DNA of 26,515 bases from a virus. A model generated the notes under the pieces. The model ran no database searches and was not told the origin of the DNA. It saw only the letters and a list, made by a program, of their open reading frames with translations. The stretch lies in IMG/VR virus record IMGVR_UViG_3300021085_000180, positions 1-26,515 of that record; one strand, 5' to 3'. Shown piece after piece: positions 20,992-26,515 of this stretch (position 1 is the stretch's first letter; each line of letters starts with the position of its first letter). The position numbers and the translations under genes were made by a program.

Positions 20992-21548
20992 TAACTAATC
21001 CTCGTTATACCGCTTCTGCGTCTTGTTCTTCGAACAGTACTAAAAGTATAAGCCTTCTCATCATCATTGACGAGACCGTCACCGTCTGCATCATACCAAT
21101 CAGCCATTGCTAGTAGTTCATTAAAGATATCATTGAACTTTGCTTCGTAGTATCTAATCTTTTGTACTTCTTGGCTTTCTTCTGTTGAGAAGTCACCTAT
21201 AAGAGGTAAAAGATAATAATATAAAGCATAGTACACACAGGCATCAGTAAAGTCCTGCTTACGAGTAATAATCCTATTAGGATTAAAGTCAGGTAACAAA
21301 GCAGGGTTGCTTACTGTGGTGCCTGTGCGATTGAGATATCCCATCCACCAGCCACTGGCTTTTATTTTGATATTAATACGGTCGGTGGCTTTTGTAAGCA
21401 AATCTTCAATGAAATCTGTTTGATCAACAAAATCAGATTCTGCTGGTACTTGGATTTCGTTTGCTTCCAATAGTCTTTGATCCTTTTGTAAAAGATCTGT
21501 AAATTCTGCGTAACTTGTTACGCTACCGCCGACTGTTATAAATGCCAT
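20991..21548 (-). CDS. Head-tail connector protein with EF-hand loop, 185 aa
   Basis: A mostly helical protein directly after the major capsid gene, as expected for a gp6/gp15-type head completion adaptor. The body holds RIITRKQDFTDACVYYALYY, a typical adaptor helix. At 153-164 there is a perfect EF-hand calcium loop, DADGDGLVNDDE, with ligands at loop positions 1, 3, 5 and 12, Gly at 6 and Val at 8. The C-terminus is very basic (TVRRTRRRSGITRIS), perhaps contacting DNA or the portal. AGGAAG precedes the ATG. Confidence 0.7.
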   Translation of the reverse strand: MAFITVGGSVTSYAEFTDLLQKDQRLLEANEIQVPAESDFVDQTDFIEDLLTKATDRINIKIKASGWWMGYLNRTGTTVSNPALLPDFNPNRIITRKQDFTDACVYYALYYYLLPLIGDFSTEESQEVQKIRYYEAKFNDIFNELLAMADWYDADGDGLVNDDEKAYTFSTVRRTRRRSGITRIS

Positions 21549-21566
21549 AGTATCTTCCTATTATCC

Positions 21567-22475
21567 TTAAGCGTTAGCGTCAGGGAGTGAGTTACTTCTA
21601 AAGAATGTCACACCTGCAGCCTGTCCAATTAGACCTTGCAATAATGCTCTGTTACCGACATCACTTAATGATCCTAGTCCAGTACCACCTAAGTTAAGGA
21701 TTTGGTCTTGGATTGCGAATTCAAATGATGGATCAATAATTGAAACATATTGTCCTGTGCCCATTGTTGGTGCATTTGCTTGTCTTAAGTTTGCAACTGC
21801 TTTAGCCACTGCTGTGATGTTTGCATCAGAAGTACCAATACTAGCATTTGCTGTTACTGGGTTGATGAAGTTACCACGCAATACGCCGAAACCTGCTCTT
21901 ACTGTACCACGCATTTCGTGTGAGTCAGTGTTAGGGTTATACCACATTTTAACTGTTGGTTCACGCTTACTAGCGTATGCTAGTGCTTCTGGTGACATTA
22001 CTAAGTTAACTTTGTGAGTACCTGCTGTTGAGCCTGCACCTGTGTCAGTTAATGTTGCGCCGTTAAATGCTGCTAATAGTCCAGCGTCATCTACTGCTGC
22101 TGAAAGTGTTCCAGCAAATCTTGATAATACTGCATTTCTAACTGTGTCTAAACCACCGTCTTCTAATGCTTCTTCTGTTACATTTGTTGCAACACCGTAT
22201 TTTGCTACTGTGATGTTAGCCGCTGTTGGTGCAACATTTGATTGTGATCCATTTGCTAAGATACCTTGACCTTCAGTTACAACTGTTGCTGTTTCTGATG
22301 CCCAAGAGTTAGTTAATGGGATTCTTAATGTATCGCCGGATTGTCCTGCGATTTGATATGAGTTCATTATAATGTCTTGATTAGGTAGTAAGACTGCGTC
22401 CATATAGTATGGTACTAAATCTGCTACGATATCTGCATATAACTGCTCAATTGAGTTACTTGATGTTCCTGCCAT
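21567..22475 (-). CDS. Major capsid protein, HK97-fold, 302 aa
   Basis: It begins MAGTSSNSIEQLYADIVADL and includes an early extended arm, VTEGQGI near residue 68 and then EEALEDGGLDTVRNAVLSRF. It contains an APTMGTGQYVSIIDPSFEF segment and ends AGVTFFRSNSLPDANA. These features fit phage major capsid proteins of the HK97 fold, with strong alanine, glycine and threonine bias. AAGGAG lies before the ATG, consistent with high expression. It directly follows the scaffold. No separate head protease gene is seen. Confidence 0.8.
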   Translation of the reverse strand: MAGTSSNSIEQLYADIVADLVPYYMDAVLLPNQDIIMNSYQIAGQSGDTLRIPLTNSWASETATVVTEGQGILANGSQSNVAPTAANITVAKYGVATNVTEEALEDGGLDTVRNAVLSRFAGTLSAAVDDAGLLAAFNGATLTDTGAGSTAGTHKVNLVMSPEALAYASKREPTVKMWYNPNTDSHEMRGTVRAGFGVLRGNFINPVTANASIGTSDANITAVAKAVANLRQANAPTMGTGQYVSIIDPSFEFAIQDQILNLGGTGLGSLSDVGNRALLQGLIGQAAGVTFFRSNSLPDANA

Positions 22476-22505
22476 TGTAGTTCTCCTTTGTTATGACAAT
22501 TATTT

Positions 22506-23351
22506 TTATGTATTTCTACTTTTTTCCATTTGTTTTTTCACCATACTATCGGTGATCTGACTTCTTGGAGTAGATCGATACTGGCGAATATTCATATACG
22601 CCGCTCTGTATTCAGCATCGGTATTTACTCTGTTGTCATCAAGCGGTTTAACCTTGCTTGAACTAACATCAGTTGTAGTTTCCCCATACTGTATATCAAC
22701 ACCTTTTTTACCAAATGATAAACCTAAATTGTTACCGACAACTTCAACTGCTTTAGCATAGTCTGGTGTTTCACCGTCTGTGGTTAAGAAGTCTGCACCA
22801 TTTCTGATTGCAAAAGTATCCCCTTCCACTGCTAACATATTGTCTGCCTGCATCAATTTAACTACAGCACTACGCTGTTGTTCGGACCAGTTGTTTGGCA
22901 TTGCTGCCTGCAATTGACCCATATGGTCTTTCAATAATAATTCAGTCTTGAGAGTGTTTACTTGTGCTGTGAGTTCTTCAACAGTTGCTTCGCGTTTTCG
23001 GACTGCGTCTCTTAATGAGTCGACATTGAGACTACTGCCTTCTTCGTTTGGCGTACTATCTTGTAGAGTTTGCACTACACTTTTAACACTTTCTAAACTA
23101 TCTACATTGAGTTCGTTTAAAAAACGGCTCTCTGCTTCGCGTTTAGCATTGGCGGCTATCTTATTTGTATCGTCTCTGCTGTATTGGCGTTGACCATTCA
23201 CATAAGTTTTACCGTCTTTGATCTCAACACTAGGTGTTGCGATATTATCAGAATTTGTATCATTTGACATAGTGTCTGCTGATTCTGCGGATTCTGTTAC
23301 CGGTGCTGTATTATCGGACTGCACTACCGTGTCTTGGACTTCTTCAGTCAT
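22506..23351 (-). CDS. Head scaffolding protein, 281 aa
   Basis: A hydrophilic protein with a disordered, acidic N-terminus rich in S, T, D and N (1-45). A coiled-coil helix follows at about 115-150 (KREATVEELTAQVNTLKTEL), then a helical domain and a polar C-terminal tail. This composition and its place between portal and major capsid are typical of phage scaffolding proteins, which direct capsid shell growth and then leave. AGGAG precedes the ATG. The 92-base gap upstream holds AGAGTA/TACTCT arms and a TATAAAATA sequence but no clear terminator. Confidence 0.75.
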   Translation of the reverse strand: MTEEVQDTVVQSDNTAPVTESAESADTMSNDTNSDNIATPSVEIKDGKTYVNGQRQYSRDDTNKIAANAKREAESRFLNELNVDSLESVKSVVQTLQDSTPNEEGSSLNVDSLRDAVRKREATVEELTAQVNTLKTELLLKDHMGQLQAAMPNNWSEQQRSAVVKLMQADNMLAVEGDTFAIRNGADFLTTDGETPDYAKAVEVVGNNLGLSFGKKGVDIQYGETTTDVSSSKVKPLDDNRVNTDAEYRAAYMNIRQYRSTPRSQITDSMVKKQMEKSRNT

Positions 23352-23443
23352 TTTTTTCTCCTATTATTCGCTAGAGTATGCGTATTTGTTGTACTCTTAG
23401 GGTTATTTTATACACCTACCTTGATGTTTCCCTACCTATGTTC

Positions 23444-25135
23444 TTAAAGACTGTTATCACTGCTTGTACTTTCAACTAGTTGATATAGTCTATGTTTAAT
23501 TTGTTCTTTTAAATCACTTCTAAGATCAGCACTGGTTAATCCTAGTACACTTAATCTTAGTTCATATTCAGCGTGAGTCTCAAAAGGCATATAATATGTA
23601 CCGTCTTCTTCTTGGTGAGTGTGAAATCCTGTTCCACCTAACTCAACGGCTCTTGCCTCTGCTTCTGCTTCTGTATTAAATTTGTCTGTTACTACTGTTT
23701 CTTCACCGAATATATCATTGTACTTTGTGTACACATCGATGAGTTTGTTTAGTTCGGTTATTTCGTTTTCAACACCTTTTTGACTGTACAGTCTATTGTA
23801 ACTAACTGCTAAGTCTTCTGGCATTGCTTGATTTTGCCAATCAAACCACATTGGCCATAAACTGTGTGCCTCTACATTCTCAAGGCTTGTTGCTTTTTTG
23901 CGTATAAACGCTTCCAGTTTGCTATCGTATGTTTCAATTTGTACACCACTGCGTGATGCTTTGATCAATTCATCTGATCGCACCATTGCAATTTGGTTCA
24001 TTTTGTCAATCTTTTGATTAACCATTTCACGCAACTCTTGTATGCTATCTAGAGGTGGTGCTTTGAACTCAAATGTGTAATTAGGTTGCCCGTTGAGTGC
24101 GGAGTCTACTGTTATAACAGATCCGGGCTCTGCGCCTACATTAAAGTCGTTTCTGGCTAATGTGCTTTCATCACATACTGTAACAGGGTGAGCACCGTAC
24201 GAAATGCTACTGTATATTTCCCCATAATCTCCATATATACTTCTCTGTATTTGTGCAATATCAAAGATAGGCGTATGACCTATACCATTGTAAATCTTGG
24301 TACTTTGATAAACGGGTCTTACAGGAATGTAACCCAGTTCATTCTCTTGGGTAATTCTGTAAAGACCTTTGCCTTCATCGTCTTCTAAATATTCTGCACC
24401 TTCCGGTACATCAATGTCTGTGTCTTTGTCGAAGGGAACAAAGACTGTTTCAATAGTTTCTGGTGTGATGTATTGTAGTATTTCCACTTCTGGTTCAGTG
24501 GTAGTTCTCAACACAATCTTTTTAAGTTCTAAATCGCCTGTTGTTGTGTAACCATATTGCCAGTTAGTTACATCTAACGGTGTGTGCATTCTCCATCTTG
24601 CATAGTCTGCTCCTGCAGGCTTGATACAACTTACCCAAACAACGCCGAACACTGTACTATAAGTGTCGACCTTGCTCATAAATTCATTTATACTTTCACC
24701 CTCTCCACTTACATCTTTAACGAAGTCTTGTACATCGTCAGTGTAAGGTAATTCTCTTTGTGGTGGTGTTCTAAATAAGATTGCATTATATTCTGCTGTG
24801 TACAATCTTGTGTACGGTAACACAGGCACATTGTTTACTTTTTCTTGATAAAAGTTACTGTTGTACTGTGTTCCTGAGTCTGCTTCTTGTCTGCTGTTTA
24901 CTGGTTGTACAGTAGTGCGATATGCGGCTGTTTGCACACCATCTTGCATATCATATGTGTTGATTACATCACTAGGTGTGGTGTAGTCAATGTCATATGC
25001 TTTTAGATAATTACCGTTACGATATTCTACACCGCCCCAGTATGATCTAACTGCCAAGTTCCAATCTTCCTGATAACGATTGTATAGGTCGTGGGTTGTG
25101 GTGATAAAATTAAGATAGTTGAAACCTTTGGCCAA
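23444..25135 (-). CDS. Portal protein, 563 aa
   Basis: The ring at the capsid vertex through which DNA is packaged. The length and alpha/beta arrangement fit portals. LPYTRLYTAEYNAILFRTPP is near residue 105, RWRMHTPLDVTNWQYG is in the wing, and a helical region LREMVNQKIDKMNQIAMVRS contains the likely crown and tunnel helices. The C-terminal part holds an unusual GGTGFHTHQEEDGTYYMPFE TH segment at 500-521. It starts with TTG, with GGAG 7 bases upstream. It is followed by scaffold and capsid genes. A CATAAATAGTAT motif precedes it. Confidence 0.8.
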   Translation of the reverse strand: MAKGFNYLNFITTTHDLYNRYQEDWNLAVRSYWGGVEYRNGNYLKAYDIDYTTPSDVINTYDMQDGVQTAAYRTTVQPVNSRQEADSGTQYNSNFYQEKVNNVPVLPYTRLYTAEYNAILFRTPPQRELPYTDDVQDFVKDVSGEGESINEFMSKVDTYSTVFGVVWVSCIKPAGADYARWRMHTPLDVTNWQYGYTTTGDLELKKIVLRTTTEPEVEILQYITPETIETVFVPFDKDTDIDVPEGAEYLEDDEGKGLYRITQENELGYIPVRPVYQSTKIYNGIGHTPIFDIAQIQRSIYGDYGEIYSSISYGAHPVTVCDESTLARNDFNVGAEPGSVITVDSALNGQPNYTFEFKAPPLDSIQELREMVNQKIDKMNQIAMVRSDELIKASRSGVQIETYDSKLEAFIRKKATSLENVEAHSLWPMWFDWQNQAMPEDLAVSYNRLYSQKGVENEITELNKLIDVYTKYNDIFGEETVVTDKFNTEAEAEARAVELGGTGFHTHQEEDGTYYMPFETHAEYELRLSVLGLTSADLRSDLKEQIKHRLYQLVESTSSDNSL

Positions 25136-25176
25136 GATATAACTCCAATATATTGTTTAAATGTTGCTAGCCATAC

Positions 25177-25184
25177 TATTTATG
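25177..25184 (-). promoter_or_regulatory. Possible late promoter motif CATAAATA
   Basis: CATAAATAGTAT on the minus strand is identical over 12 bases to the copy at 9816. It lies in the 85-base gap before the portal gene, 42 bases from the TTG start. Confidence 0.45.
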
Positions 25185-25220
25185 ATATTTACAGCATTTT
25201 GTGTCATTTATACGCAATAG

Positions 25221-25343
25221 TTATAATACCAGTGTGTCTAGAGGCTGTTTAACTACCCTTTTGTTAGGGTTATACTTTTTACCCTTTCTTTTTAGATTCT
25301 TTGCCGCTCTTTTCTTTGCTAATTTCGCTTGACTCATTGCCAT
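25221..25343 (-). CDS. Small very basic protein, 40 aa
   Basis: MAMSQAKLAKKRAAKNLKRK followed by GKKYNPNKRVVKQPLDTLVL. I chose this ATG because AAGGAG lies 7 bases upstream; a longer version from a GTG at 25427 has no such site. It overlaps the preceding small gene by 65 bases in another frame. The lysine and arginine content suggests nucleic-acid binding or a packaged protein. I do not recognise the family. Confidence 0.6.
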   Translation of the reverse strand: MAMSQAKLAKKRAAKNLKRKGKKYNPNKRVVKQPLDTLVL

Positions 25344-25446
25344 TGTTTTTCTCCTTGTTAAATATTTTATCCCAATTGTCAGCGTATGCTTTATTGTTAG
25401 TGTTACGCCTTTGGGAACCTTTGCCACCGTGCCATTGTTTAGTCAT
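25279..25446 (-). CDS. Small conserved phage protein, 55 aa
   Basis: The first half, MTKQWHGGKGSQRRNTNNKA followed by YADNWDKIFN, follows a small-protein pattern I recall from diverse phages (HGGKGS..R........ADNWDxIF); its function is unknown. The C-terminal 24 residues are lysine-rich and overlap the next gene, so they may simply run on to the next stop. The ATG overlaps the glycosyltransferase stop by 8 bases (ATGACTAA), which suggests coupled translation. Confidence 0.6.
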   Translation of the reverse strand: MTKQWHGGKGSQRRNTNNKAYADNWDKIFNKEKNNGNESSEISKEKSGKESKKKG

Positions 25447-26353
25447 CAATTAAGTCTTCAAATTCTAAATCAGCAGGTGATATTTCTTGCTTACCAATTA
25501 CTCCATAACGACTGCAATGCCTTGCTACTTGTAATTGTAATTCTTCTGGGGTGTTGGCACAAAAGTTTGCTACTGTGGTAAATGTATCACCTTTACCTGT
25601 GTTATATGTCATTCGATACATTACATCGTGTGCTATGTTATTCATAGTTTTCCTTGTTGTGTGTTGTTTGAGTGCTTTCATTATGTTTAATCTGTTGCCA
25701 CTGCCTCTACTGCCGTGTATGTGTATAATTTTAGCATCATTTATAGAGATGCCATTAAAATCGTTATCGTTTTCTGTGTTACCAGTTACTAATTGATATG
25801 CTAAACCTGGGTTTAGGTGGTCTTCTAACACACTACCGTTACTCCACAGCATATCATTGTATATTCGCTGTTCGCTATCCCAATGCGTTCTATCCATATC
25901 AGTAAATCCAGCATCACCAATAGCCCAAGTATCTTCGCTCATCCCACTAGGATAATATCTTATGCCACAGTTGAAGAAATGTTCAAAAACATAAGGATGT
26001 TGATCAAGACTGCGTGGATCTGTGTAGTTAAACATTTTAAATTCATCAAATTCTCCAAATATCTTTAGTGGTTTAGTAAACAATACATCAGCGTCTACAT
26101 ACAGTATGTTGTGTCCTGCTTTCCACAACTCTCGCACTTCCCAATAGTGCTTTTCAAATGCTGTTCTAATATCAGTAACAGTGCCTGTGTGTACTACAAT
26201 ATCATCTAGGTCTTCAACATACTGCACAGCACTGTCTTTCATTACTTCAATCATTTCGCTATAGTTTTGTTCTAGATCGGCTTCGTTTGACCTATCGCCA
26301 TACCATTTGGTGTGGTCTTCTACAGTGTAAAACTTGGTTACAATTATGTTCAC
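25439..26353 (-). CDS. Glycosyltransferase-like protein, GT-A type, 304 aa
   Basis: The DxD metal-sugar motif appears as ILYVDADVLFTKP (D87 and D89 counting from this start), followed by FFNCGIRYYP and a later HIHGSRGSGNR. This is the pattern of GT-A glycosyltransferases, which move a sugar from a nucleotide sugar to an acceptor. I chose the GTG at 26353 because it overlaps the upstream stop as GTGA; a TTG at 26368 is possible. It may glycosylate a phage structural protein, DNA base or host molecule; the acceptor is unknown. Confidence 0.75.
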   Translation of the reverse strand: MNIIVTKFYTVEDHTKWYGDRSNEADLEQNYSEMIEVMKDSAVQYVEDLDDIVVHTGTVTDIRTAFEKHYWEVRELWKAGHNILYVDADVLFTKPLKIFGEFDEFKMFNYTDPRSLDQHPYVFEHFFNCGIRYYPSGMSEDTWAIGDAGFTDMDRTHWDSEQRIYNDMLWSNGSVLEDHLNPGLAYQLVTGNTENDNDFNGISINDAKIIHIHGSRGSGNRLNIMKALKQHTTRKTMNNIAHDVMYRMTYNTGKGDTFTTVANFCANTPEELQLQVARHCSRYGVIGKQEISPADLEFEDLIDD

Positions 26354-26515
26354 ACAGTTACCCACCAAGTAGCATATTCTTCATCTGTGGTGTGTAGTTC
26401 TAAATCGTATTCCTCAACAAATTCGTTTACTGCTTGTATAACACCGTATATGTGTCCTTTCTGTGGGTTGCCTTCAGTGTAGTCGTGTCCACTTAGTATA
26501 CCACCTGGCATTATT
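26350..26515 (-). CDS. C-terminal part of a SAM-dependent methyltransferase-like protein
   Basis: Only the last 54 codons are inside the window. They read PGGILSGHDYTEG near the start, then IYGVIQAVNEFVEEY and WWVTV at the end. GGxxxGHDY...GVxxAVxxF is the usual C-terminal motif of class I methyltransferases of the Methyltransf_24 type, often paired with glycosyltransferases. The stop overlaps the GTG of the glycosyltransferase by four bases, so the two are a coupled pair. The 5' part lies beyond the window. Confidence 0.6.
   Translation of the reverse strand, partial: IMPGGILSGHDYTEGNPQKGHIYGVIQAVNEFVEEYDLELHTTDEEYATWWVTV

Noticed and set aside
25192-25217. TATAAT with a TTGTGT -35 on the plus strand
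   Set aside because: The -35 matches only three of six bases, and transcription would run antisense through the small and glycosyltransferase genes with nothing to express.
25221-25427. A longer, 68-codon version of the small basic gene starting at GTG 25427
   Set aside because: The extra 28 residues overlap the better supported 55-residue gene, and the internal ATG at 25343 has the AAGGAG site.

Overview
The window looks like a stretch of an AT-rich tailed bacteriophage genome with a siphovirus-type (lambda-like) morphogenesis plan. Every protein gene I can support is on the minus strand, so the natural reading direction is from high to low coordinates. Genes are tightly packed: 1-bp TAATG overlaps, 4 to 8-bp overlaps, and AAGGAG-type ribosome binding sites. 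Several small proteins and the fiber sequences resemble those of marine phages, as I recall them. A marine proteobacterial host (SAR11-like or similar) is an inference; no host marker is present.

Right to left: the edge (26515-25439) carries the end of a probable SAM methyltransferase coupled to a DxD glycosyltransferase, then two tiny overlapping basic proteins. The head module follows: portal (TTG start), scaffold, major capsid protein, an EF-hand-bearing head-tail connector and a tail terminator-like protein (25135-20596). The tail module comprises the tail tube, a hairpin terminator, two small genes, the tail assembly chaperone with a lambda-type GGGAAAG -1 frameshift site, an HK97 gp10-like protein, the tape measure, two minor tail proteins, a GNAT acetyltransferase and a gpJ-like central tip protein (20568-12569). 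The adhesion module (12569-5256) has a fiber-assembly-like protein, a small protein, a methyltransferase, a glycine-rich fiber, a beta-rich structural protein and a 1240-residue fiber. Then come small basic proteins, a holin-like protein and conserved unknowns (5246-3953).

Two long gene-free stretches are the most interesting parts. At 3482-3952 there are three perfect-consensus sigma70 promoters (TTGACA / TATAAT), all pointing left. One has a perfect 16-bp palindrome in its spacer, and another would drive a candidate small RNA of about 150 nt that ends in a terminator. They precede a block of unrecognised genes, including a tandem helix-turn-helix protein, that ends at 1540. At 746-1539 the plus strand, opposite to all genes, shows nested stems, a long-range 13-bp stem, an 8-bp pseudoknot and a canonical terminator. 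This looks like a large ornate phage RNA of about 760 nt, in the size class of GOLLD and ROOL. The far left holds an unknown gene and a terminase small subunit-like gene cut by the window edge.

Six copies of NATAAATA, the late-promoter motif of T4-like phages, occur on the minus strand, all in gene-free or gene-boundary DNA. No large terminase, endolysin, integrase, replication gene, tRNA, CRISPR array or insertion sequence was seen.
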